Counted from the first letter of the stretch, positions 25,813-35,656 are shown. The stretch is DNA of 64,000 nt from Gluconacetobacter aggeris (GCF_014174395.1 NZ_JABEQD010000001.1:186001-250000), one strand, 5' to 3'. Notes: a model not told the origin generated them from the letters alone. Numbers and translations are program-made.

Positions 25813-28800
25813 ATGCGCTCGTCTGCCCGCACCCTGCTGCTTTCCACCCTGTTGCCCGCGGGCCTGGCGATCATTCCGGCAGCCCGCGCCCAGGAGGCCG
25901 GCGAGCCACCATTGCCGTTCCTGTCGCCCGCCGCGATCGGCCATGCACTGCCCGACCGCACCCGACCGATCCAGCCACCGGGACAGACCCTGCCGATGAT
26001 GTCGGCGCGGCGCCTGGTTGCCGACGTGCGGCACGGCACCTGGATGTCGCTCGACCTGTCGCCCGACGGGCGGCACATCGTGTTCGACCTGCTGGGCGAT
26101 CTCTATACCCTGCCGACGGAGGGGGGCCAGGCAACGCGGATCAGCGGCGGCCTGCCGTTCGACACCGCGCCCGCCTACGCGCCAGACGGGCGATGGATCG
26201 CCTATGTCAGCGACGGCTCAGGGGCCGACAATCTGTGGATCGCCCACCCCGATGGAAGCGCGGCGCGGCAGGTCACGTTCGGCGATGACGACACGGTCCT
26301 GACCTCACCGGCCTGGATGCCCGACGGACGGTCCCTCCTGGTCAGCCGCTACCGGGCGGACCTGAACGCCTACGAACTGTGGCGCTACGATCTGGCAGGG
26401 CATGGCACCCTGGTGGTGCCGGTGCGCGACAGGCCCGACAGCCCGCGGGCCATGTGGCGCAGCACACTGGGGGCTGTCGCCGCGCCGGACGGGCGGACCG
26501 TCTACGCCGCACGCCATCTGGGTGGCCTTTCCTTCGAGGACGTCGATCACTGGACCATCATCCGCCGCGATCTGGCCACCGGCGCGGAGGAGACGGTGGT
26601 GACCCTGCCCGACGGCCCGCGCACCCCCCTCTTTCCTGGCGCATTCTTCCGCCCATGCCTGTCGCATGACGGGCGCCTGCTGGCCTATGCCGCCCGGCGG
26701 GACGGAGGCACCGAATTACGGGTGCGCGACCTGACGACGGGGCGGGACAGGCGGGTGGCCTTTCCCATCACGCATGACCAGCTTCAATCCTCGATGTGGC
26801 AGGATCTCGTGCCGCGCTATGCCTTCACGCCGGACGATGGCGCGATCGTGCTGAGCGTGGGCGGCGGGTTCGAACGGATCACCCTGACTGACGGTGCCGC
26901 GACACCTCTTCCGTTCACCGCCCATCTCGATGTCGCGCTCGGCCCTTCCACCCGTCAGGATATCCGTGAGGAGACAGGCCCCGTCCATGCCAGGCTGATG
27001 ATGGCGCCCGTGGCGTCTCCCGATCGTCGCACGCTCGCCTTCTCGGCCTTGGGCAGGCTGTATCTGATGCGGCTGGACGGCCATGCAGCGCCTGTTCCTT
27101 TCGCTTCTGGCGGCGACCCGGCTTTTCAGCCTGCCTGGAGCCCCGACGGCCGGCAACTGACGTGGGTGACGTGGAGCGAGCAGGGAGCGGGTGCCATCTG
27201 GTCCGCCCCCGCCGACGGCTCCGCGCCGCCGGTGCGTCTATCGGGCCTGCAGGCCTATTATACCGACCCGGTCTTTACTCCCGACGGGCGCCAGGTGCTG
27301 GCGCTGCGGTCCGGCCAGCAGGCACGGCTGGACGTCTATATGGAATATGGCCGGCTGCGGAACGCCGAGTTGATCGCCCTGCCTGCTGGGGGCGGCGCGG
27401 CTCGCACCATCGCGCGCGGCACACTGGGCGGCCCGGTGCAGTTCGCGCGCGGGGCCGCCTATCTGCAGACGGATGACGGGCTGGACAGCATCGATCTGGT
27501 CCATGGCACCCGCCGTCTGGCCGTGCGGGTCGACGGCCCTGGCTGGTATTTCCAGGATGGTGCGGTGCCGGTGGACGATCTGCGGATCAGCCCCGACGGG
27601 CACTGGCTGCTGGCGCAGGTTTCCCAGCAGCTTCATCTGCTCGCCATGCCCGCGCGGCCGGGGCGGCATGTCGATCTCAGCGACCCGCGCCTGCCCCATC
27701 GTCGCGTGTCCGACACGGGCGCCGATTATATTGCATGGTCCGCCGACGGACGGTCGATCGACTGGTCTACCGGCCCGGTCTTTCACACTCGCCCGCGCGC
27801 CGACATCCCGCTCGCCCCGCCGAACCGCCCGGACTGGCACGCCACCTCCCCTTCACCGGCCGAAACGCAATACCGCGCCGACGTGACTGCTCCCCGCGCG
27901 GTAGCGCGGGGCCGGCTGGTGCTGCGTGGAGCCAGGGTGCTGACCATGGCGGCCGGTGCCCCCGTGATCGACCATGCCGATATCCTGGTAGAGGATGGGC
28001 GCTTCAGGCAGGTCGGTCCGACAGGCAGCTTTGCAATACCGGCAGATGCCACGATCCGCGACGTGACCGGGCGCATCATCGTCCCCGGCTTTATCGACAC
28101 GCATGACCATGTGGCGACAATCCGCCGGACTGTACTAGGGCTGGAGGATTGGGGGATCGCGGCCCGTCTGGCCTGGGGCGTCACGACCAGTTTCGATCCC
28201 TCCACCCTGTCGATCGACATGCTGGCCTATCAGGACCTGCTGGACGCGGGCCTGATGACGGGGCCACGCATTCGCCAGACCGGCATTGCGCTCTTTTCAA
28301 TGCAGCGTTTTTCCTCGCTGTCGGACGTCCTGGCGGTCATGCGACGTTATCGCGACGATTATGGCCTGCGCAATATCAAGGAATATCGCACCGGCAGCCG
28401 CGAGGTCCGCGAATGGGTGGCGCAGGCGTGCCGCATGCTGGGCATGCAGCCGACGACCGAAGGCGCCCTGTCGATGAAGCTGGACCTGACCCAGATTCTG
28501 GACGGATATGCCGGCAACGAGCATGCGCTGGTGGCCTCTCCGTTGCAGGAAGACGTGCTGGCGTTGCTGCGTGCAACCCGAACCAGCTACACGACCACGT
28601 TAAGCATCACCAATGGCGGCTCGCCCGGCATGGACTGGGCGATCGCGCGCGACGATCCGCGCGGCGACGCGCGCGTGAGGACCTTCTGGCCCGAACTGTT
28701 CCGCGAGCAGATGACATTGCGGCGCGACTGGCGGCCACTGTCCGAATATCGCTTCCCTTCCATTGCCGCCGATGCCGCCGCCCTTGCCGCCGCCGGCGGA

Positions 28801-29196
28801 CTGGTCGGAATCGGCAGCCATGGCGAAATGCCAGGCATCGGCTTTCATCAGGAAATGGAGTTGCATGCGCTGGGCGGCATGACGGCGCAGGCCATCCTGC
28901 ATGCCGCCACCATCGGCTCGGCCGAAACGATCGGCCGCAAATCCGACCTGGGCAGCATCGAACCAGGCAAGATCGCGGATCTGGTGGTGCTGACCGCCGA
29001 TCCGCTGACCGATATCCGCAATGCGCGCGCGGTGGCGCAGGTCATGCGCGACGGACGCCTTTACGATACCGCGACGCTGAAAGAACTCTGGCCGGCACAG
29101 CGGCCCCGCATCCGGCCATGGTTTGCCGGACAGGATGCGGAGGCACGCTGGCTGCCTTCCCCGGCCCGAAACATGCGTTCAGACGAAACCGACTGA
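25813..29196 (+). CDS. Exported TolB-like propeller / amidohydrolase fusion protein
   Basis: This protein of 1127 aa has a signal peptide (1-26), a long beta-propeller of WD40-like/PD40 repeats (SLDLSPDGRHIVFDLLGDLY, TAPAYAPDGRWIAYVSDGSGADNLWIAHPDGS and similar, to about residue 690) and a C-terminal amidohydrolase domain. The metal motif is GFIDTHDHVATI (His764, His766), followed by NIKEYRTG with the likely carboxylated Lys, and SHGEMPGIGFHQEMELHALGG. This large two-domain arrangement is known in proteobacterial and planctomycete genomes, but substrates are mostly unknown. GAGGAG lies just upstream of the ATG, 9 bp after amidohydrolase 2. Confidence 0.88.
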   Translation: MRSSARTLLLSTLLPAGLAIIPAARAQEAGEPPLPFLSPAAIGHALPDRTRPIQPPGQTLPMMSARRLVADVRHGTWMSLDLSPDGRHIVFDLLGDLYTLPTEGGQATRISGGLPFDTAPAYAPDGRWIAYVSDGSGADNLWIAHPDGSAARQVTFGDDDTVLTSPAWMPDGRSLLVSRYRADLNAYELWRYDLAGHGTLVVPVRDRPDSPRAMWRSTLGAVAAPDGRTVYAARHLGGLSFEDVDHWTIIRRDLATGAEETVVTLPDGPRTPLFPGAFFRPCLSHDGRLLAYAARRDGGTELRVRDLTTGRDRRVAFPITHDQLQSSMWQDLVPRYAFTPDDGAIVLSVGGGFERITLTDGAATPLPFTAHLDVALGPSTRQDIREETGPVHARLMMAPVASPDRRTLAFSALGRLYLMRLDGHAAPVPFASGGDPAFQPAWSPDGRQLTWVTWSEQGAGAIWSAPADGSAPPVRLSGLQAYYTDPVFTPDGRQVLALRSGQQARLDVYMEYGRLRNAELIALPAGGGAARTIARGTLGGPVQFARGAAYLQTDDGLDSIDLVHGTRRLAVRVDGPGWYFQDGAVPVDDLRISPDGHWLLAQVSQQLHLLAMPARPGRHVDLSDPRLPHRRVSDTGADYIAWSADGRSIDWSTGPVFHTRPRADIPLAPPNRPDWHATSPSPAETQYRADVTAPRAVARGRLVLRGARVLTMAAGAPVIDHADILVEDGRFRQVGPTGSFAIPADATIRDVTGRIIVPGFIDTHDHVATIRRTVLGLEDWGIAARLAWGVTTSFDPSTLSIDMLAYQDLLDAGLMTGPRIRQTGIALFSMQRFSSLSDVLAVMRRYRDDYGLRNIKEYRTGSREVREWVAQACRMLGMQPTTEGALSMKLDLTQILDGYAGNEHALVASPLQEDVLALLRATRTSYTTTLSITNGGSPGMDWAIARDDPRGDARVRTFWPELFREQMTLRRDWRPLSEYRFPSIAADAAALAAAGGLVGIGSHGEMPGIGFHQEMELHALGGMTAQAILHAATIGSAETIGRKSDLGSIEPGKIADLVVLTADPLTDIRNARAVAQVMRDGRLYDTATLKELWPAQRPRIRPWFAGQDAEARWLPSPARNMRSDETD

Positions 29197-29216
29197 ACGC
29201 AGCGAAGTTTTTTCAA

Positions 29217-29248
29217 GCCGTCCGCAGGAGCATGCCCTCGCGGACGGC
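29217..29248. terminator. Hairpin between convergent genes
   Basis: A perfect 9-bp inverted repeat, GCCGTCCGC (29217-29225) with GCGGACGGC (29240-29248), spans a 14-nt loop between the convergent amidohydrolase fusion and receptor C. On the plus strand it is followed by CATGTTTTC, a weak T-tract; a run of T precedes it. It probably terminates the plus-strand operon. Confidence 0.5.
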
Positions 29249-29255
29249 CATGTTT

Positions 29256-31685
29256 TCAGAACTCGGCCGAAACCGTGCCGAAGAACTCGCGGGGTGCCGC
29301 GACATAGAGGACCGGGTTGTCGTCACCCGAGACCGACGCCGCGCCGTAGACACCACCGATATAGTTCTTGTTGAACAGGTTGGTGATGCCGAGGGTCGCC
29401 TTCAGGTTGTTGGCAAAGCCGAGATGCCCGAAATTGTAGGCGGCGCTGAGGTTCGACGTCCAGTAGGCAGGGATCTTGACGTCGTTCATGTACGTCATCG
29501 GCCGCGCGCTGTTGTAGGTCGCGTTGAAGTTGAAGGTCGCCTGACGATAGGTATAGGACAGGTTCGCCTTGTACATGAACTTCGGATAGAAAACCTGATG
29601 CTTGCCCTTGTAGGGCAGGCTCGCGTTTTCGTAGACCGCGTCGTTCCAACTGAAGCTGTTGGAAATCTCCAGCCCGCGCACCGGACGGATGGTGCCCATC
29701 ACGTCCGCGCCGTTCATGCTCTCACGTCCGATATTCTCGATCGAGCTGTACTGGGCGCCTGTGGGGCCGGCCGTGATCGCCGCCAGGCGATTGTAGTAGT
29801 CCGTGTGATAGTAATCGACGCTGGCCGAGAACAGCTTGGAATCGTAGCGGTACCCGACGACATAGTTCCATGTCCGCTCGGGCTTCAGGCTGTTCTTGTT
29901 GGCGTTGAACACCGCCTGGGCCGGGTTGCTGGAATTGCCCAGGCCGCCCCACGGATTGCCGCTGCCGCTCTGGGTGCCGTAATCGTAGGCGCGCATGTTC
30001 TCGGCGATGTCGAAATACACTTCATGATGATCCAGGAAGTGATAATCGAAATTGAAATGCGGCAGGAAGGCATTTGCCGCCGTCATGCTGCCCGACGCGG
30101 GATGGCTGTAATAGACGCCCCAGTCCGACAGGCTGCTGGTATTGTCGACGCTGGTGCCGCCATGCGTCGTCTGCAGCAGCGAGCGGAAGCCGGCGGTGAC
30201 GGTCATGCCCGGAATGATGTGGTAGGTGTCCTGCAGGTAGTACTGGAACGTGTTCGTGTTGAACGAATCCGCCCACCAGGTCGTGGCCTGCGAGGCCTTG
30301 AAGGCGCTCTTGGAATTGTGCGCCGCGTCCACGCCGTCTTCGTACATCCGCATCGCGTAGTTGAACGTGTCGTTCTCGTACCAGATGCCGGTCTTGATGT
30401 CGTTCTTGTTGACGGTGATGTCGAAGCTCTGGGTGAAGCCGATGCGGCGGACGTCGACATGCCCGGTTTCAAGCGCCATCGGCACCTGCGAGGTGGGCGA
30501 GATCAGGAACGGATTGGTGCCGCTGTAATCGCCGCTGGACACGTGGGCATAGGCCGCGGTCTTGGACAGCACGTTGGGGAAGAACTGATAGTCGGCCTTG
30601 ATGGCTGACAGGTAGTTGCGCTGCGTCTGCGTGCCGTCATAGGCGTAGTCGCCGATTTCGTCCGGCGTCAGCACGCCCTGCAGGTTGGTGGGCACCGTGC
30701 CCGCCTGGGCATTGGCCGCCCATTCCTTGGACAGCGCATAATCGGGCTTCAGATAGGTCGTGTCACGGCCCATCTTTTCCCACATGTTCTTGGTCAGGCC
30801 CAGATAATTGTACTGGATGAAGTTCGAGTAGTCGAAGATGGCCGTGACCTTGCCCTTGTCGCCCAGCGGCTGCACGAGCTTGAAATTGGCCTGGTGTTCC
30901 TGCTGGTCGCCAAAGCCCTTCCACAGATTCTGCGCGGTGCGGGCATAGGAGGCGTAGAATTTGGTGCCGGTGGCATTCAGCACGCCGCTGTCCACGCGGG
31001 CGAAGGTGCGGAAGGCGTCGTAGCTGCCGAAGCTCTGGCTGACACGGCCGCCCGCCTTGTCCAGCGGATCGGCGGAGGTGTAGGTGATCGCCCCGCCCAG
31101 CGTCTGCGCCGAGGGCGTGTCCAGCGCGCCCGCGCCCTGCGACACCGTCATGCCGGCGAGGTTTTCCTGGATTTCCATCTGGTCGACGCCCAGGCCGTTC
31201 CAGTTATGGAATCCCTGGCCGCCCATCGGGATACCGTCCAGCGTCGCGCCGATCTGGGTCTGGTTGAAGCCGCGGATATACAGCGTGCTGGCCACCGTAT
31301 CGAGGCCCAGCGCGTCGTCCGAGCCGAAGCTGACGCCGGGGGTGGTGAGTGCCAGCACCTGGAGCGGGCTGGTGCCGGCCACGAACTGGTCCATGGTGGC
31401 GCGCGTCACGGCCGTTTCCGCCCCGCGCGAATGGAAGCGCGCGCCGCTGACCTCGACCGTCTCGGCCTCGGCACGGACGCGGGCCGCCGGACGGGCAGCG
31501 GCCGGCTGCGCGGCGGCGGCCGAAGCATGATGCGCCGCCTTGGCGGCACGATGGCGGGCATGAGCCTTGCCGTTCTCGCTGCTGGCGGCAAGCGCGGGCA
31601 GGCTGGCCGAGGCCATCAGAAGGGAAGCCGATCCCAGCAGGAACGATCGGCCGTGGCGTCGGAGAAATCCGGTCTGTCTGGTCAT
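29256..31685 (-). CDS. TonB-dependent receptor C
   Basis: This 809-aa receptor has a signal peptide (1-34), an Ala/His-rich linker (35-74), TonB-box-like ETVEVSG (75-81), a plug with LALTTPGVSFGSDDALGLDT and YIRGFNQTQIGATLDGIP, and a barrel ending APREFFGTVSAEF. AAGGTGA precedes the start. It resembles receptor A in the His/Ala linker (HARHRAAKAA versus HARHGAAKAA), in plug wording and in the C-terminal FGTVSAEF versus FGTISAEY, so they are probably paralogues. It is divergent from the Rieske oxygenase and convergent with the amidohydrolase operon, so either could serve the same substrate. Confidence 0.91.
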   Translation of the reverse strand: MTRQTGFLRRHGRSFLLGSASLLMASASLPALAASSENGKAHARHRAAKAAHHASAAAAQPAAARPAARVRAEAETVEVSGARFHSRGAETAVTRATMDQFVAGTSPLQVLALTTPGVSFGSDDALGLDTVASTLYIRGFNQTQIGATLDGIPMGGQGFHNWNGLGVDQMEIQENLAGMTVSQGAGALDTPSAQTLGGAITYTSADPLDKAGGRVSQSFGSYDAFRTFARVDSGVLNATGTKFYASYARTAQNLWKGFGDQQEHQANFKLVQPLGDKGKVTAIFDYSNFIQYNYLGLTKNMWEKMGRDTTYLKPDYALSKEWAANAQAGTVPTNLQGVLTPDEIGDYAYDGTQTQRNYLSAIKADYQFFPNVLSKTAAYAHVSSGDYSGTNPFLISPTSQVPMALETGHVDVRRIGFTQSFDITVNKNDIKTGIWYENDTFNYAMRMYEDGVDAAHNSKSAFKASQATTWWADSFNTNTFQYYLQDTYHIIPGMTVTAGFRSLLQTTHGGTSVDNTSSLSDWGVYYSHPASGSMTAANAFLPHFNFDYHFLDHHEVYFDIAENMRAYDYGTQSGSGNPWGGLGNSSNPAQAVFNANKNSLKPERTWNYVVGYRYDSKLFSASVDYYHTDYYNRLAAITAGPTGAQYSSIENIGRESMNGADVMGTIRPVRGLEISNSFSWNDAVYENASLPYKGKHQVFYPKFMYKANLSYTYRQATFNFNATYNSARPMTYMNDVKIPAYWTSNLSAAYNFGHLGFANNLKATLGITNLFNKNYIGGVYGAASVSGDDNPVLYVAAPREFFGTVSAEF

Positions 31686-32299
31686 ACTCACCTTGTCAGG
31701 AAAGGGCACGCGCGCCCGCGCGCGGCGCCGTGCGGCAGCCCGCGGGACCGTCATGCCCCCTTGTCGATCGCGTCGGACGGGATCGTCGCGCCGCGTTTTG
31801 GCGGATCAGGAATCGCGGCGGGAAGCACCTGGAACGATGTCGGTCATGTCAGGCGCCCAGGCTCCCTTCGTCGCATTCCACTGGGATTGTGGCCGCCGGC
31901 ATCCACGGGCAGCCATTGGGACTAAATCAAGCGTAATCCGAGATGAAAATGCAACAGACCCGGAAGATGCTCGCCTCTCATTCTTTAATGATGCGGCAAA
32001 TATGACACATTTATGAATACATTACGTTTCTTTTTTCACAACTCTTATAATTTGACATATAATTTATACGCATAAATTCTGAGTAATATTATTATAGTAA
32101 ATTATCTATTTTGATACCCAATATTCGATCGTATCGTATATGCATTTATATTCGTTTCATTTTCGTCTTTTATTTTTCTGAGCCGGCCGCGGTGCGCGCG
32201 GCGGCGTGCGCTGTCAAGCCCGGCGGACGCATGGTTTCGTCTTCTGCAAGGCTCGGTTTCCCAACTGGAGCAAGACAGGGACGTTCCCGAGGGAGGACA
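31686..32299. promoter_or_regulatory. Long AT-rich divergent region, receptor C / Rieske oxygenase
   Basis: These 614 bp separate two divergent starts. The stretch about 31950-32170 is strongly AT-rich compared with the high-GC surroundings, with TTGACA at 32052-32057 overlapping a TATAAT-like run (32058-32063), and several TAAATT/TATTAT runs. I see no coding sequence. Likely it holds both promoters and regulator sites; the length suggests complex control. The plus-strand GGGAGGA ending at 32297 is the oxygenase binding site. Confidence 0.5.
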
Positions 32300-33439
32300 A
32301 TGCGCGATCAAGAAAGAACCGGAATGGACATAGCCATGGACCAGATCTCCCTCACCGAGCGCGATGCCATCGGAATCGGGATGCCCGACCTGCGCACGAT
32401 CGATTGCGACCCCGATTTCTGGTACCCGGTGGCGTGGTCGCACGAACTCAAGGCCGGCAAGACGATCGGCACCCGCTATGCCGGCCAGCCGGTCGCACTG
32501 GTCCGCCCCACCGAGGGCGAGGTCTTTGCGCTGGAGGATCGCTGCGCCCACCGGCAGGTGCCGCTGAGCAAGGGCACCGTGAAGGGCCAGGCGGTGCAAT
32601 GCTGCTATCATGGCTGGGCGTATGGCCGGTCGGGGCGCTGTATCGACGTGCCCTATCTGGGCAAGGGCAAGCTGCCCAATGGCGTGCGCACCTATCCCTG
32701 CCGCGAACAGGGCGGGCTGATCTTCATCTTCCCCGGTGATCCGGCCCTGGCGGATTCCGTCCCCATGCCCATGCTGGCGCATGTCGGCGACCCCGATTTC
32801 CGCACGCGGCGGTTCGGGCCCCGCGTGGCCTGCCACTATACCTTCATGCATGAGAACCTGATGGACATGAACCATCAGTTCCTGCACCGCCGCCAGATGG
32901 GCCAGATCCGCGCGCGCTTCCTGGGCCAGGACCGGGGCGAGAATTTCGTCGAGGCCCGCTACAGCTTTGCCCGCACCGATACCCACCAGCCGCTGGCCGA
33001 GGCGCTGATCTTCGGCCGCCACCGAGACCTGAAGGGGCGCGAGCAGCCGGTCGAGGAAGTGGTGACGGTGCGGACCGAATATCCGTACCAGACGCTGCGG
33101 ATCGTCGACAAGGATGGCGACCTGATGATGGATCTGTGGGTGGCCTATGTGCCGCAGAGCGCCGACCAGCGCACGACCCGCGCCTTCGGCCTGCTGTCGG
33201 TGCGGCGCCCGAAGATTCCGTTCCTGATCGACCTGATCTGGCCGGCGCTGGCGGTGTTCACCAACCGGATCTTCGAGGAAGACCGCGAGGTGGTGGAACT
33301 GGAACAGCAGGCCTGGGACGCCCAGGGCGGCGACCGGAACCGCGAGGTCTTTCCCGTGGTCAACCATCTGCGCGCGCTGCTGGCGCGCAGCGGGCGGCCG
33401 GGGCAGGCGGCCGGGGCCAGCCAGGCCGTTTTCTCCTGA
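32300..33439 (+). CDS. Rieske non-haem iron oxygenase, alpha subunit
   Basis: This 379-aa protein has an N-terminal Rieske [2Fe-2S] domain: Cys82-x-His84 (DRCAHRQVPLS) and Cys101-x2-His104 (CCYHGWAY), 16 residues apart. The catalytic domain holds LMDMNHQFLHR, with probable Fe ligands His192 and His196 and Asp189. The family hydroxylates or demethylates aromatic or related compounds, using a separate reductase. No ferredoxin or reductase gene is near, so that component must come from elsewhere. The ATG at 32300 has GGGAGG very close (3-nt spacer), so ATG 32324 is possible. It faces LysR 2 convergently. Confidence 0.88.
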   Translation: MRDQERTGMDIAMDQISLTERDAIGIGMPDLRTIDCDPDFWYPVAWSHELKAGKTIGTRYAGQPVALVRPTEGEVFALEDRCAHRQVPLSKGTVKGQAVQCCYHGWAYGRSGRCIDVPYLGKGKLPNGVRTYPCREQGGLIFIFPGDPALADSVPMPMLAHVGDPDFRTRRFGPRVACHYTFMHENLMDMNHQFLHRRQMGQIRARFLGQDRGENFVEARYSFARTDTHQPLAEALIFGRHRDLKGREQPVEEVVTVRTEYPYQTLRIVDKDGDLMMDLWVAYVPQSADQRTTRAFGLLSVRRPKIPFLIDLIWPALAVFTNRIFEEDREVVELEQQAWDAQGGDRNREVFPVVNHLRALLARSGRPGQAAGASQAVFS

Positions 33440-33459
33440 CCCTGCCCTGACCCTGCGCG

Positions 33460-33489
33460 CCTGCCCGCGACCGGCCGCGTCGGGGCAGG
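33460..33489. terminator. GC-rich hairpin between convergent genes
   Basis: CCTGCCC (33460-33466) can pair with GGGCAGG (33483-33489) between the stop codons of the Rieske gene and LysR 2. There is no T-tract on either side, so this is only a possible bidirectional terminator. Confidence 0.3.
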
Positions 33490-33490
33490 C

Positions 33491-34429
33491 TTATGGGGCC
33501 TCGCGGGCCAGGAAGGACGCGACCTCGGCCGTCAGCCAGTTGCGGAAGCGCGCGAATTGCGGGCGGTTCCAGTTGCTTTCGGGCGCGATCAGGTAATAGC
33601 CGCCGATGAACACGCGACGGAATGCCTGCCCCGGCACGGTGACCCGCACCAGGGTCCCGCGTTGCAGATCGTCCGACGCCAGGAAGATGTTGGCCAGCGA
33701 GATGCCCTGCCCGTGCCGTGCCGCCGCCAGCGTGATGCTGGCATGCCCCAGCCGCCCGAACGGCACGAACGAGGCCGGGCTGACCTTGTGGCCCGCGAGG
33801 AAGAGATGCCATTCGCGGCTGTCTTCCGCCTCGATCAGCGGCTCGCCCAGCAGGTCGGTGATCGTGCGCAGGCGCCCTTCGACCTCGGCCGCCAGGACGG
33901 GACTGGCGACCGGGAACATGGCGGGCCGCGCCAGCAGCACCTTCTTGAAGCCGGCAGGAAAACTTTCCAGATCCTGGTCGCGCAGGTAGCGGATATCGGC
34001 ATGCAGGTCGTCGCGATCGAAATCGGGAAACCGGTCGAACGGCCGCACCACGAGGTTGATCGACGGCTCGCTGCGCCGGAAGGCGCCGACCCGCCCCGCC
34101 AGCCACAGCGAGGCGAAGCCCGACACGCAGCCGATGCGGATCGAGTCCTCCATGCGCGGACGCAGCCGCTCGGTCGCGCGGGACAGCCCGTCCAGCGCCT
34201 CGGTGATATCCTTGTGATAGGACAGGCCCTTCTGCGTCAGCGTGCCGCTGGCCCGGTCGATCAGCGCCACCCCGACCCAATCCTCCAGCGTGCGCAGGTG
34301 GCGCCCGACGATCGTGTGGCTGACGCCCAGATATTCGGCCGCCTTGCGTACGCCGCCGGTGCGGCCATAGGCATCGAAGGCGCGCAGCGCCCCGAAGGGT
34401 GGAAGAAGTAGCCGTTTCTTCGTCGACAC
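33491..34429 (-). CDS. LysR-family regulator 2 (GcvA-like)
   Basis: This 312-aa regulator starts at GTG 34429. Its HTH (about 10-70; FGALRAFDAYGRTGGVRKAA, then IVGRHLRTLEDWVGVALI) and effector domain resemble LysR 1 of the amine dehydrogenase locus, so they are paralogues. It is divergent from the class II aldolase gene with a 164-bp gap and convergent with the Rieske gene. It is the likely regulator of the aldolase-onwards cluster and perhaps the oxygenase. A GGAAACCC-AGGGTTCC near-palindrome at about 34494-34509 in the gap is a candidate site. Confidence 0.9.
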   Translation of the reverse strand: MSTKKRLLLPPFGALRAFDAYGRTGGVRKAAEYLGVSHTIVGRHLRTLEDWVGVALIDRASGTLTQKGLSYHKDITEALDGLSRATERLRPRMEDSIRIGCVSGFASLWLAGRVGAFRRSEPSINLVVRPFDRFPDFDRDDLHADIRYLRDQDLESFPAGFKKVLLARPAMFPVASPVLAAEVEGRLRTITDLLGEPLIEAEDSREWHLFLAGHKVSPASFVPFGRLGHASITLAAARHGQGISLANIFLASDDLQRGTLVRVTVPGQAFRRVFIGGYYLIAPESNWNRPQFARFRNWLTAEVASFLAREAP

Positions 34430-34593
34430 GATTCAATCCGCCGGGCTGTCCGGCGGAATCTTACGGGGCGGCGACCGGCGCTGTAAAGCGATTGGAAACC
34501 CAGGGTTCCCACCCGCGAACAGGAAGTCACCTTCGCGACGGGCCGCTTCGCCCTCTACCCTGGGCCCGGCATTTCCGTCAGCGAACCGGGACC

Positions 34594-35325
34594 ATGATCA
34601 TGAACGACCAAGAGTTGCGCGAAGACCTGGCGGCGGCCTACCGGCTGATTGCCCTGTTCGGCATGAGCGACCTGATCTACACGCACCTGTCCGTGCGCCT
34701 GCCCGGCGATGGAAACCGCTTTCTGGTCAATCCGTATGGCTGGCTGTTCGAGGAAATCACCGCCAGTGCGCTGGTCGAGGTCGATGCCGACGGCCAGCCG
34801 GCCCAGCCTTTGTCCTTTCCGGTGAATCCGGCGGGTTTCGTCATCCACTCCGCCATCCATCGCGCGCGGCACGACGCGGCGTGCGTGATGCACACCCACA
34901 CGCTGGCGGGCATGGCGGTCGCGGCCCAGACGCAGGGCATCCTGCCGCTGAACCAGATCAGCATGGAATTTACCGACCATATCGCCTTCCATGCGTACGA
35001 AGGCATCGCCGCCGACGACAATCTGGGCGAGCGGGAGCGGCTGGTGCGCGACCTTGGCGCGCATCCGGCGATGATCCTGGAAAATCACGGGCTGCTGACC
35101 GTCGGCGCCACGGTGGCCGAGGCCTTCTATCGCATGTACTATCTGGAGCAGGCCTGCCGCATCCAGATCGCCGCGCAATCGACCGGCGTGCCCCTGAGCC
35201 TGCCCGGCGCCGCGACGCTGGAGCGCACCCATGCCCAGTTCGCGAACGAGCCCGACAAGGGCCGGCTGGTGTGGACGGCGCTGCGGCGCAAGCTGGACCG
35301 GGAACAGCCCGACTATCGAAACTGA
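34594..35325 (+). CDS. Class II aldolase/adducin-family protein
   Basis: This 243-aa protein has the class II aldolase/adducin fold. The zinc motif is in VMHTHTLAG (HTH), with a further His in ILENHGLLTVGATVAEAF and SDLIYTHLSVRLPG near the start. The family includes fuculose-phosphate aldolase, and several members act on non-phosphorylated substrates or as decarboxylases. It is divergent from LysR 2 and precedes the TBDR/aminotransferase/amidase run. In this setting it could cleave a hydroxylated intermediate formed by the Rieske enzyme, which is inference. Confidence 0.86.
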   Translation: MIMNDQELREDLAAAYRLIALFGMSDLIYTHLSVRLPGDGNRFLVNPYGWLFEEITASALVEVDADGQPAQPLSFPVNPAGFVIHSAIHRARHDAACVMHTHTLAGMAVAAQTQGILPLNQISMEFTDHIAFHAYEGIAADDNLGERERLVRDLGAHPAMILENHGLLTVGATVAEAFYRMYYLEQACRIQIAAQSTGVPLSLPGAATLERTHAQFANEPDKGRLVWTALRRKLDREQPDYRN

Positions 35326-35656
35326 GCGGCCGACACCGCGCGGCGCCCGTTATCGCCGCCCATATCCGTACCGTACCGGATTATCGCGCCCGCGCCTGAC
35401 CTTCGATCCGGCGCGACGCGCGCATGCGCTGGGTGGAAACTTCTGGTTTCCATGCGCGAAGAAAAAGTCGCTTCCGAAACATTCTCGACCGATGATATCG
35501 TCAATCGTAATGAAATGGCTCTTCTCTCCATTTCTAAATAAATCCAAAGAAACACGCGCCCAATACGGTCATTTCTTTCTATTCGCCGACTATTCCGCGG
35601 AACGAGACTATGCAGGCCGGATGCGGCCAGATACTTCGCCCCCAGGAGGTCCTGTC
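35326..35656. other. Intergenic region before receptor D
   Basis: This 331-bp gap holds no recognisable gene. A short inverted repeat, ATCCG/CGGAT (35364-35368, 35377-35381), follows the aldolase gene. The stretch 35500-35600 is AT-richer and probably carries the receptor D promoter. AGGAGGT at 35644-35650 is the receptor ribosome binding site. Confidence 0.4.

Noticed and set aside
28149-30608. 819-codon plus-strand frame across the convergent gene ends
   Set aside because: Its parts read through the amidohydrolase fusion in another frame and then antisense to receptor C.
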